A stretch of 33,412 nucleotides of DNA from assembly GCA_014879945.1 (NCBI GenBank), contig JACSRE010000192.1, positions 1 to 33,412 of the forward strand, written 5' to 3'. This document shows positions 1-9,741 of this stretch, one piece after another. Each line of letters opens with the position of its first letter. The first letter of the stretch is position 1. Both the position numbers and the translations under genes were made by a program. The notes beneath the pieces are model-generated. The model was not told the origin of the DNA, ran no database searches, and saw only the letters and a list, made by a program, of their open reading frames with translations. The stretch is from Myxococcus sp. GTDB taxonomy: Bacteria > Myxococcota > Myxococcia > Myxococcales > Myxococcaceae.

Positions 1-12
1 GCGACCGTGCCC

Positions 13-34
13 GGCGTGGCTGATCCGCCACGCC
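13..34 (-). terminator. GC-rich hairpin downstream of rnz
   Basis: A perfect 8-bp inverted repeat, GGCGTGGC (13-20) and GCCACGCC (27-34), with a 6-base loop. It lies about 30 bases past the rnz stop codon on the minus strand. No run of T follows on either strand, so it is not a classical intrinsic terminator; it may be a transcript 3'-end stabiliser or a Rho-assisted stop. The pairing is seen directly; the role is inferred. Confidence 0.35.
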
Positions 35-62
35 CACCGCGGACCGATTTCCCGATTGCTCT

Positions 63-986
63 TCAGTCGACGGGAACGATCTCGACCGTGTACCCGTCGC
101 GCGCCGCGTCGACGGGCCCGCTGAACGCCTGCCTCGCCTGAGCCACCACCGGCTCGGGGTCGACGTCGTGGCGGGCCGAGAAGTGCGTCAGCACCAGGCG
201 CTTGACCTGCGCGGCGGCGGCGACCTGGCCGGCCTCGCGCCCGGTGGAGTGCCTGGTCTCGAGCGCGCGCTCCTGCTCGTCGTCCGAGAAGGTCGCCTCG
301 TGGATCAACACGTCAGCCCCCTGGGCGGCCTCGGTGAGCGCCTGGCACGGCCGCGTGTCACCCGAGATGACCAGCTTGCGCCCACGCCGCGAGGGGCCGA
401 GCACCTGCGAGGGCTCCACCACCCGGCCGTCGGGCAACGTCACCGACTCGCCCCGCTGCAGCTTGCCGAACGAAGGCCCGTGCGGCACGCCGAGCGACTT
501 CGCCACCTCGAGCTCGAACCGGCCCGGCCGCGTGTCCTCTTGCACGACGTAGCCCAGCGCGTTGACGCGGTGATCGACCCGCACCGCCCGCACGACGTAG
601 CCGCCGCGCTCGAGCGCTTCGCCGCCCTTGAGCTCCTGAATCTCGACGGGGAAGGCGAGGCGCTCCACGCCCAGGTGAATGGCGGTGTCGAGCACCCGGC
701 GGGCCGACGGCGGGCCGTAGAGCGTGAGCGGCGCCTCGCGGCCCCCCATGCCGAGGGTGCGCAAGAAGCCGATGATGCCGAGGTAGTGGTCGGCGTGAAA
801 GTGCGTGAAGAACACCGCCGCCACGCTGAAGCCGGTGCCGTACCGGATCATCTGCCGCTGGCTGCCCTCGCCGCAGTCGAACAACAGCAGGTCGGCGTCG
901 GCCTTCACCGCGATGCCCGAGACGTTGCGGTGGAGCGTGGGCGCTGCCGCCGAAGTGCCGAGGAACGTCACACGCAACAGCGACAT
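63..986 (-). CDS. rnz: Ribonuclease Z (tRNA 3'-processing endonuclease)
   Basis: Cytoplasmic metallo-beta-lactamase-fold nuclease that cuts the 3' trailer from tRNA precursors. The protein is 307 aa, normal for bacterial RNase Z. The zinc motif HFHADH is at residues 62-67, with further likely ligands H139, D210 (SGDTRPC) and H268 (THFS). The family signatures HEATF (229-233) and HSTGREAG (246-253) are present, and the flexible exosite region is recognisable around PSFGKLQRGE (171-180). The frame stays open for 48 more codons upstream, but the family starts at about this ATG (MSLLRVTFLGTSAA). The gene is divergent from the kinase gene, with 137 bases between. A TAGAGT hexamer (minus strand, 1012-1017) could be its -10 box, but no -35 is visible. 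Function is secure by motif; in vivo substrates are inferred from the family. Confidence 0.95.
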   Translation of the reverse strand: MSLLRVTFLGTSAAAPTLHRNVSGIAVKADADLLLFDCGEGSQRQMIRYGTGFSVAAVFFTHFHADHYLGIIGFLRTLGMGGREAPLTLYGPPSARRVLDTAIHLGVERLAFPVEIQELKGGEALERGGYVVRAVRVDHRVNALGYVVQEDTRPGRFELEVAKSLGVPHGPSFGKLQRGESVTLPDGRVVEPSQVLGPSRRGRKLVISGDTRPCQALTEAAQGADVLIHEATFSDDEQERALETRHSTGREAGQVAAAAQVKRLVLTHFSARHDVDPEPVVAQARQAFSGPVDAARDGYTVEIVPVD

Positions 987-1123
987 GCCACTCGAGCTCA
1001 CGGCGACGTCGACTCTATCCGAACGGCACCCTGACCGGCCGACTTTTCGAGGGCCGGGCGTGTCCTGGGCGCGACACCTGCGCGCCTTGCGACCATCGGC
1101 GGCTTCCATCATCCTCCGCGGGC

Positions 1124-3397
1124 GTGGCAACGGCGTCGAAGCGCTTCGGGAAGTACGAGCTGGTCCGCTCCCTCGGTCACGGAGGCATGGCCGAGGCGTG
1201 GCTCGCGCACTCGAAGGGCGCGGCCGGCGTCACCAAGCCCGTCGTCATCAAGAAGGTGCTGCCCGAGCTCGCCGCTCAAGCCGAGCTGATCGAGGCCTTC
1301 GTCGCCGAGGCCACCATCTCGACGTCGCTCTCGCACGGCAACATCGCCCAGGTCTTCGAGTTCGGAGAGGTGAAGGGCGAGTACTACCTGGCCATGGAGT
1401 GGGTGAACGGCAAGAGCCTCGCCCACGTGCTGCACCGCGCCGCGCAGAAGGGCTACTGGCACCTGCCCATTCCCATCGCGGTGTACATCGCGGCCGAGAC
1501 GCTCAAGGGCCTGCACCACGCCCACACGCGCAAGGGCGCCGACGGCCGGCCGCTGCACCTGGTGCACCGCGACGCGACGCCCGACAACATCCTCCTGAGC
1601 TTCGAGGGCGAGGTGAAGGTCGCCGACTTCGGCATCGCCAAGGCGCGGCTGTCGGGCCGCAAAGAGACGCAGATCGGCGTGGTGAAGGGCAAGTTCCTCT
1701 ACTTCTCGCCGGAGCAGGCGACGGGGAAGCAGGTGGACGCGCGGGCTGACGTCTACGCCGTCGGCGCGGCGCTGTACCAGATGCTGACCGGCCAGCTCGC
1801 CTTCGAGGGGCCCTTCATGCAGGTGATGCCGAAGCTGGTCGCCGGCGCCTACCGGCCCGTCAGAGAGCTCAACCCCGAGGTGCCCGAGGCGCTCGAGGCC
1901 ATCGTCGATCGCGCGATGGCGAAGGACCTCGCCGCTCGGTACCGCACGGCGCAGCAGATGCTCGAGGCGCTCACCACCTTCCTGTCCGAGAACGCGCCCA
2001 GCTTCTCGGCCGAGCGGCTGAAGCTGCTGCTCGACTTCCTCTACGAGGCCGAGCACGAGGCCGAGGGGGAAGCCCGCCTGTTCAGCGAGAGCGAGCGCGA
2101 CCAGCTGGCGACGTGGAAGCCCGCAGCGCGAAAGCGCAGCGCCGCCTCGCGGGCCGGGCCTGACGTGACGGCGCCCGCGCTCAAGGCCGTGGCCGACGCC
2201 CCGCCTCCGAAGTCGATGCGGGTGGCCGCCATCGGGGTGATGGGCGTGCTGGTCGTCGGCGCCGTCGCCGCCGCCGGCGTGCTGCTGACGTCGACCCCCC
2301 CCTCGACCGCGACCGAGCCGACCGCCATCGTGCCGGTGCCTCCGCCCTCCCGGCCAGGCCGCGCGCTCCCGGTGGAGCCAAAGCCCGCCCCCGCCGAGCC
2401 CGAGCCCGCGCCGGTGGCCGCGGTCGCCGTCGTGACGCCTGCCGACGACGGGCACCGCGCGCTCAAGCTGCTGGCAGACACCCACCTGGTCTCGCACCGG
2501 CCCGCGCGCACGCAATGGAAGCAGCTGGGTGAAGGCACCTCGTGGCGGGTCTCGCTGGTGGAGCCGGGGCCGCTGCTGGCGAACGTGCAGCTCGAGTTCG
2601 AAGACGCCGCGGGCAAACAGCTGGTGCCGATCAAGAACGGCGAGACGCTGCAGGTGCGGAACAAGCGCAGCGTCGGCGTGCTCTGCGAGCCGGGCGCGCG
2701 CGTCGGGGCCGAGCAGGTGGCGGTCCTCATGCTCAACGCGGGCGGCTCGACGCAGCGGCTGCGCATCGACCCCATGCAGTGCGCGGACTACGAGCAGGCC
2801 AAGCGCATCGAGCTCGACCACGAGAAGCACTACACCCTGGCAGTCCCCGCCGACGTCTCGGCGACGCTGGGTGACGAGCCGCGGGTGCGGGTGGCGTGGC
2901 GCACCCGGCTGAAAGACGGGGCCTTCTCGGCGGGAGACCTCAAGCCCGGCCAGTCCACCAACGTCGACGGCGCGGTGTTCCTCGAGCTGGGGTTCTTCGA
3001 TCAGACGGCGTCTGACAACCAGGGCTCGGTGGAGCTGAGCCTCGACGTGACGGAGCAGCCCACCCGGCTGTCGGGCGGCGGCACGGTGGAGCGGGTGGGC
3101 GACGAGAAGGGCGGCCCGGTGCTCCCCTACGCCGCGTCGCTCAAGCTGGCGGTGGTGCAGCGGGCGCGGGCGCTGATGCAGGCCGGCCGGGTGCCCGAGG
3201 TGCTGCCCACCATCGCGCCGTGCTTCAAGGAGCCCCTGCCGGTGCCCGAGTGCTACCGGCTCGAGGGAGAAGCCTATGTGCGGCTCGATCAGCCCGACCG
3301 CGCGCTCGTCAGCTATCGGCGCTTCCTCGATCTCGCCGGGCCCGACCACCCCGGCCGGCACTCGGTCGGCGAGTACGTGCGCGCGTCAGAGCCCTAG
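1124..3397 (+). CDS. Transmembrane Hanks-type serine/threonine protein kinase
   Basis: 757 aa, GTG start. The kinase domain spans roughly residues 8-290: glycine loop LGHGGMAEAW (17-26), ATP lysine K43 (VIKK), alpha-C glutamate E62, catalytic HRD 148-150 with N155, DFG 168-170, and SPE in place of APE (195-197). The catalytic-loop lysine of HRDxK is Thr (HRDATPDN), a common variation in myxobacterial kinases. A linker leads to one transmembrane segment (about 365-389), then a Pro-rich stretch and a region of about 340 aa, presumably outside the membrane; its end (about 690-745) has TPR-like helices. The outer region has no domain I can name, so the signal sensed is unknown. It is upstream of and codirectional with pabA and may be the first gene of that operon. 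Kinase activity is likely because the key residues are intact. Confidence 0.9.
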   Translation: MATASKRFGKYELVRSLGHGGMAEAWLAHSKGAAGVTKPVVIKKVLPELAAQAELIEAFVAEATISTSLSHGNIAQVFEFGEVKGEYYLAMEWVNGKSLAHVLHRAAQKGYWHLPIPIAVYIAAETLKGLHHAHTRKGADGRPLHLVHRDATPDNILLSFEGEVKVADFGIAKARLSGRKETQIGVVKGKFLYFSPEQATGKQVDARADVYAVGAALYQMLTGQLAFEGPFMQVMPKLVAGAYRPVRELNPEVPEALEAIVDRAMAKDLAARYRTAQQMLEALTTFLSENAPSFSAERLKLLLDFLYEAEHEAEGEARLFSESERDQLATWKPAARKRSAASRAGPDVTAPALKAVADAPPPKSMRVAAIGVMGVLVVGAVAAAGVLLTSTPPSTATEPTAIVPVPPPSRPGRALPVEPKPAPAEPEPAPVAAVAVVTPADDGHRALKLLADTHLVSHRPARTQWKQLGEGTSWRVSLVEPGPLLANVQLEFEDAAGKQLVPIKNGETLQVRNKRSVGVLCEPGARVGAEQVAVLMLNAGGSTQRLRIDPMQCADYEQAKRIELDHEKHYTLAVPADVSATLGDEPRVRVAWRTRLKDGAFSAGDLKPGQSTNVDGAVFLELGFFDQTASDNQGSVELSLDVTEQPTRLSGGGTVERVGDEKGGPVLPYAASLKLAVVQRARALMQAGRVPEVLPTIAPCFKEPLPVPECYRLEGEAYVRLDQPDRALVSYRRFLDLAGPDHPGRHSVGEYVRASEP

Positions 3398-3436
3398 CGC
3401 GCGGTGACGGTCGGCCACGCCCGGAGTAAGGCTGGC

Positions 3437-3979
3437 GTGGTGCGCGCGGTCTTCGTCGAGAACGACGACTCCTTCTCCTTCAACGTCGTCGACCTGCTCC
3501 CGGCGGGCGTCGAGGTGGTGCGCGGCGCCGCGGCCCTCGAGGCGGTGCGTCGCGCCGACGCGGTGGTGCTGGGGCCCGGGCCCACCGACCCGGAGCGCGC
3601 GGGCCTCGTGTCGCTGGTGCGCCAGGTGCTGACCGCGCAGACGCCCCTGCTGGGCATCTGCCTGGGTCACCAGGCCCTCGGCCTCGCCTTCGGCGCCACG
3701 CTGGTCCGGTCCACGCCCGCGCACGGGAAGGTCGCCACCATGCAGGTCGAGGCGTCGCGCTTCTTGCCGGCGGGCGCCCACGAGGTGATGCGCTACCACT
3801 CGTTGTCGCTCACCGAGGTGCCGGCGCCGCTGCGGGTGACGGCGCGGCTCGACGACGGCACGGTGATGGCGGTGGAGCACGAGTCGCTCCCGGTGCTGGG
3901 CCTGCAGTTCCACCCCGACTCCTACGCCACGCCGGGCGGGCGGGGCTTCATCGACGCCTTCTTCCGGAGCCTGGGGTGA
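3437..3979 (+). CDS. pabA: Glutamine amidotransferase subunit of aminodeoxychorismate synthase
   Basis: Class I glutamine amidotransferase that releases ammonia from glutamine for PabB; about 180 aa, close to the usual 185-200. It shows the ENDDSFSFN start signature, the nucleophile loop GICLGHQALG with C75, and the second active-site segment LQFHPDS with H159. The residue after HP is normally Glu (HPES) but is Asp here (D161), a conservative change in the catalytic triad. I chose the GTG at 3437 because a GGAG lies 10 bases upstream and the family begins here; the frame also opens at a GTG at 3404. The stop overlaps the pabB start by 4 bases (GTGA), which suggests translational coupling. The choice of PabA over TrpG rests on the partner PabB having the PabB-type lysine. 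Confidence 0.88.
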   Translation: MVRAVFVENDDSFSFNVVDLLPAGVEVVRGAAALEAVRRADAVVLGPGPTDPERAGLVSLVRQVLTAQTPLLGICLGHQALGLAFGATLVRSTPAHGKVATMQVEASRFLPAGAHEVMRYHSLSLTEVPAPLRVTARLDDGTVMAVEHESLPVLGLQFHPDSYATPGGRGFIDAFFRSLG

Positions 3980-4953
3980 GGCTCGAGGAGCTCGACGCGC
4001 GCGCCGCCTTCGCGGTGCTGGGCCCCGGCTTCTTCGCCGACGGCCGCTGGCGGTGGTTCGAGCCGGGGGCCGACGGTGACGCGACGCTCTGGCTCGCGAC
4101 CTACGACGGCGCGCCCTCACGCGTGCGCGGAGCGCTCCGCCCCTTCGCTCCGGAGTGGACGACCGGGCCGGAGCTGATCGTCGAGCTCGACGACGGAGGC
4201 TTCGAGGAGAAGGTCTCGCGCATTCGCGAGCGCATCGCGGCCGGTGACGTCTACCAGGTGAACCTGACGGTGCGCGCGAAGGTGACGGCGCGCAGCGGCG
4301 CCGAGGTGCTCGCGCGGCTGTGCGCGCACGCGGTCCCGCGCTTCGCGGCCTGGGTCCGGCTCCCGGGCGTGGAGGAGTTCGTCTCGGGGAGCCCGGAGCT
4401 GCTGGTCGAGACCGCGGGCGCGTGGGTTCACGCCGAGCCGATGAAGGGCACCGCCGCGCCCGGCGGCCGGAACGCGCTCGAGGCCAGCGGGAAAGACCAG
4501 GCCGAGCTGGCGATGATCACCGACCTGACGCGAAACGATCTGCAGCAGCTCTGCGTGCCCGGCTCGGTGCGGGTGGTGGCGGCCCGGCGGTTCATCGAGC
4601 TGCCCTACGTGGTGCAGGCGGTCAGCGACGTCGAAGGCGCGCTGCGACCCGGCGTCACCCCGGCCGACGTCTTGCGCGTGATGCACCCGGGCGGCTCGGT
4701 GACGGGCGCACCGAGGCCCGCCGCGATGGCGGTGATCGCCGAGCTCGAGCCCACCCCGCGTCGTTTCTACTGCGGCACGCTGGGGCTCGAGACGGCCGGG
4801 GCCTTTCGCGCGGCGCTCCTCATTCGCACGGCGACCCGGCGTGGCGACGACACCTGGGAGTACGGCGTCGGCGGGGGCATCACCTGGGACTCGGAGCCGA
4901 AGGCCGAGCTCGACGAGGTGCACCTCAAGCTGGGCGCCCTTCGGCGTTCGTGA
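3976..4953 (+). CDS. pabB: Aminodeoxychorismate synthase component I (chorismate-binding)
   Basis: Converts chorismate plus ammonia to 4-amino-4-deoxychorismate for folate synthesis. At 325 aa it keeps only the C-terminal chorismate-binding core and lacks most of the N-terminal domain found in 450-aa PabB and TrpE proteins. Core motifs are clear: IAAGDVYQVNLT (88-99), PMKGT with K157, the metal-binding segment ELAMITDLTRNDL (177-189), and GSVTGAPRP (240-248). K157 matches the lysine of PabB (PIKGT); TrpE has Ala there, which favours PabB over anthranilate synthase. The GTG start overlaps the pabA stop. Assigned function is firm from motifs and from its PabA partner; the short N-terminus is typical of compact PabB forms and means any tryptophan-type feedback site is absent. 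Confidence 0.9.
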   Translation: MRLEELDARAAFAVLGPGFFADGRWRWFEPGADGDATLWLATYDGAPSRVRGALRPFAPEWTTGPELIVELDDGGFEEKVSRIRERIAAGDVYQVNLTVRAKVTARSGAEVLARLCAHAVPRFAAWVRLPGVEEFVSGSPELLVETAGAWVHAEPMKGTAAPGGRNALEASGKDQAELAMITDLTRNDLQQLCVPGSVRVVAARRFIELPYVVQAVSDVEGALRPGVTPADVLRVMHPGGSVTGAPRPAAMAVIAELEPTPRRFYCGTLGLETAGAFRAALLIRTATRRGDDTWEYGVGGGITWDSEPKAELDEVHLKLGALRRS

Positions 4954-4987
4954 CGAAGCCCGGCCTCTCCTGCGAACCTGCGGCCCC

Positions 4988-5101
4988 ATGGGTGTTCTCG
5001 CCACGTTCTGCCAGCTGTGCGCGCTGCCGACGCAGCACGACGACGCCGAAGCTCCGACGTGGACGGCCTTCTTCGAAGAGCTGGGCCTGCACCGCCGATG
5101 A
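4988..5101 (+). CDS. 37-aa hypothetical small protein coupled to pabC
   Basis: Short frame beginning MGVLATFCQLCALPTQHDD, 37 aa, ending in a TGA that overlaps the next gene's ATG (ATGA, 5098-5101). It has a CxxC pair (C8, C11) close to a His, like half a zinc knuckle. There is no Shine-Dalgarno upstream; a TGCGAACCT element ends 8 bases before the ATG and resembles the leaderless-type promoters seen elsewhere in this window, though its first base departs from TANNNT. It may be a real microprotein, a leader peptide for pabC, or a remnant of a larger CxxC protein. I do not recognise a family with certainty. Confidence 0.4.
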   Translation: MGVLATFCQLCALPTQHDDAEAPTWTAFFEELGLHRR

Positions 5102-5700
5102 CCTACACGGTGCTCCGCGTCGCTGAAGGCGGCACCATTCCGTTGCTGCACCGGCACGCGTCGCGGCTGGGAGCAGGCGCCCTGGAGCTGCTTGAGCGGT
5201 TCGAGGGCGAGCCCGGCGTGTACCGCGTCACCTTCGACGGCTTGCAGCTCGGCGTCACCCGGCGCCCGGCCTCTCGGTTGCGCGAGGGCATGCCGACCCG
5301 GGTGCTGGTGTCTCCGATGGCGGGGCGGGTGGGGCGGTTCCCCAAGCCGGCTCCTCCGTCGCCGTATGACGAGGTGCGGCTCGACGGCGTGGCCACGCTG
5401 CTGACGGATGCGCGAGGCGACGTGCTGTACGAGTCGTGCTCGGCCACCCTCGTCGCGTGGGATGGCGCCTCGGTGGTCCTCACGCCAGAGGAGAGCCCCG
5501 CCGTCGCCTCCCTCGCCGAGGCCGCCATCGCCGCGCACGAGCGCGTGCTGAGAAGTCCGCTGTTGGTCGCGAGCGCCTGGCCGCTGGTGCTGGTGAACGC
5601 GGTGGTGGGCACCTGCGGCGTCGACACGCCCGGGCGCCTCCCCTTCCCCGTCGAGGTGCGCGCCCGCCTCGCGGCGCTGTTGGCTCGGGAGGACGCATGA
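5098..5700 (+). CDS. pabC: Short class-IV aminotransferase-like protein, probable aminodeoxychorismate lyase
   Basis: 200 aa. PabC-type enzymes use PLP to split aminodeoxychorismate into p-aminobenzoate and pyruvate. Family features visible are an early YTVLRV...RHASRLG segment (like the ETLRV..HLARL region), the central 'dG.vlE.s.a.L.....' block at GDVLYESCSATLVAWDG (107-123), TP at 129-130, and the late VNAVVGTCGVDTPGR segment (156-170). It is about 60-70 aa shorter than usual PabC and lacks the standard N-terminal lid. The PLP lysine is not certain: K83 (FPKPAPPSP) lies about 29 residues before E112, near the expected spacing, but the context is atypical. Position directly after pabB, with ATGA overlaps at both ends, supports the pabC assignment more than sequence alone does. 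Confidence 0.65.
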   Translation: MTYTVLRVAEGGTIPLLHRHASRLGAGALELLERFEGEPGVYRVTFDGLQLGVTRRPASRLREGMPTRVLVSPMAGRVGRFPKPAPPSPYDEVRLDGVATLLTDARGDVLYESCSATLVAWDGASVVLTPEESPAVASLAEAAIAAHERVLRSPLLVASAWPLVLVNAVVGTCGVDTPGRLPFPVEVRARLAALLAREDA

Positions 5701-6617
5701 AGTCCGCCCCGTTCGCCGCGATCATCGCAGCACGTGGCGTGGTGCTGTTCGACGGCGCGCTGGCGACCGAGCTGGAGCGCCGCGGCGCCGACCTCTCGAG
5801 CGCGCTGTGGTCGGCCCGGCTGCTCATCGACGACCCCGAGGCCATCATCGCCGTGCACCTGGCGCACCTGCGCGCGGGCGCCGACGTCATCTCCTCGGCC
5901 TCGTACCAGGCCAGCCGGCAGGGCTTCGCGGCGCTGGGCCTCGACGCGGGCCAGGCCGACGCGCTCCTCACCCGGGCGGTGGAGCTCGCGCACGAGGCCG
6001 TGCGGCGCCACGGCGAGCCGGGCCGGCTGGTCGCCGCCTCGCTGGGGCCCTACGGCGCGGTGCTCGCCGACGGGAGCGAGTTCACCGGCGACTACGCGCT
6101 GACGGTGGCGCAGCTCGTCGACTTCCACCTGCCGCGCGTCGAGGCGGCGCTGCGGGCCGGGCCCGACCTGGTGCTCTTCGAGACGCTGCCGTCGATGGCC
6201 GAGGGTGAGGCGGTCGCGCAGCTGGCGGCCCGGTTTCCCGAGGTGGCGTTCATGGCCAGCTTCTCGGCGAAGGCGAAGGGCCTCTCGCACGGTGAGCCGT
6301 TCGCCGACGCGGTGGCGAGGCTCGACCGGGTGCCCAACGTCATCGCGGTCGGCCTCAACTGCTCGGCGCCCGAGGTCATCGCCCCGCTCTTGCGGACCGC
6401 GAGACCAGCGCGCGTGTGGCTGGCGGCGGCGCCCAACTCCGGAGAGACGTGGCACGCGCCGTCGCGGAGCTGGGTGGGCACGCCGACGCGGGGCGACGAC
6501 TTCGGCGCGCTGGCGCGGTCGTACGCCGAGGCGGGCGCGCGCATCATCGGGGGCTGCTGCCGCACCCGCCCCGAGGACATCGCCGCCGCGAAGCGGGCCT
6601 TGAGCATGCGCGCCTGA
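5697..6617 (+). CDS. mmuM: Homocysteine S-methyltransferase
   Basis: 306 aa, matching the 300-310 aa of MmuM-type enzymes that methylate homocysteine to methionine using S-methylmethionine or S-adenosylmethionine. The TIM-barrel Hcy-binding domain fills the protein. Zinc-ligand cysteines are visible in GLNCSAPEV (about residue 222) and in GGCC near residues 285-288; the N-terminal FDGALATELERRG motif is also typical. The ATG overlaps the pabC stop (ATGA). The same domain is module 1 of cobalamin-dependent MetH and occurs in betaine methyltransferases, so the methyl donor cannot be fixed from sequence; length and absence of other MetH modules favour MmuM. It links the folate-precursor operon to methionine supply. 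Confidence 0.85.
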   Translation: MKSAPFAAIIAARGVVLFDGALATELERRGADLSSALWSARLLIDDPEAIIAVHLAHLRAGADVISSASYQASRQGFAALGLDAGQADALLTRAVELAHEAVRRHGEPGRLVAASLGPYGAVLADGSEFTGDYALTVAQLVDFHLPRVEAALRAGPDLVLFETLPSMAEGEAVAQLAARFPEVAFMASFSAKAKGLSHGEPFADAVARLDRVPNVIAVGLNCSAPEVIAPLLRTARPARVWLAAAPNSGETWHAPSRSWVGTPTRGDDFGALARSYAEAGARIIGGCCRTRPEDIAAAKRALSMRA

Positions 6618-6663
6618 GTCGAGGGTGAGTCACCCGACCTGAGCGCGCGGCCGAGCGGCACGC

Positions 6664-6681
6664 GGGAGCGCCTGCGCTCCC
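6664..6681. terminator. Hairpin between convergent mmuM and secA
   Basis: A perfect 7-bp stem, GGGAGCG (6664-6670) and CGCTCCC (6675-6681), with the 4-base loop CCTG. It lies in the 101-base gap where mmuM (plus) and secA (minus) end tail to tail, so it could serve both transcripts. No T-tract follows in either direction. The same stem sequence recurs upstream of carB (22821-22842). Confidence 0.45.
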
Positions 6682-6718
6682 CTGCGTCGGCGGGTGGCTG
6701 AGCCGATCAACGCCGCCA

Positions 6719-9553
<2,835 letters not shown>

Positions 9554-9620
9554 GGCGGTTGCCTTCTCGCTGAAAACGGCCGGAACCGCCACAGAGACCG
9601 AAGGCGGAAAAAGCCGCGGC

Positions 9621-9648
9621 AAGGTACAGCGGCAAACCCCCGCCGCAA
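9621..9648 (-). promoter_or_regulatory. Candidate sigma-70-type promoter of secA
   Basis: On the minus strand, TTGCGG (9643-9648) is followed after 16 bases by TACCTT (9621-9626), about 68 bases before the secA ATG. The hexamers match the vegetative consensus at several but not all positions. It lies in the 188-base gap between divergent secA and the lipoprotein gene at 9742. Seen in sequence; use in vivo is inferred. Confidence 0.3.
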
Positions 9649-9741
9649 GGGCCGTGCGGGCGACCCACTGCCGCCGGGTGCCAGCCCGTGCTAACCCTGT
9701 CTGAACGGTCTGGCCGCCGTCACTCGTCGCAGGGAGTCCTG

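Noticed and set aside
1109-3361. Long minus-strand frame (750 codons) opposite the kinase
   Set aside because: Arg/His/Gly-rich translation without any domain; it mirrors the codon bias of the kinase gene, which has clear motifs.
3404-3436. Upstream GTG at 3404 as the pabA start
   Set aside because: It adds 11 residues not typical of the family, while GGAG is well placed for GTG 3437; kept only as an alternative.
3976-4953. Anthranilate synthase component I (trpE)
   Set aside because: The PMKGT lysine is the PabB form, TrpE has Ala there, and the pabC-like gene follows.
9689-9698. TGCTAACCCT as an extended -10 for the lipoprotein gene at 9742
   Set aside because: It has one base too many for TGnTANNNT and no -35; not strong enough to list as a promoter.
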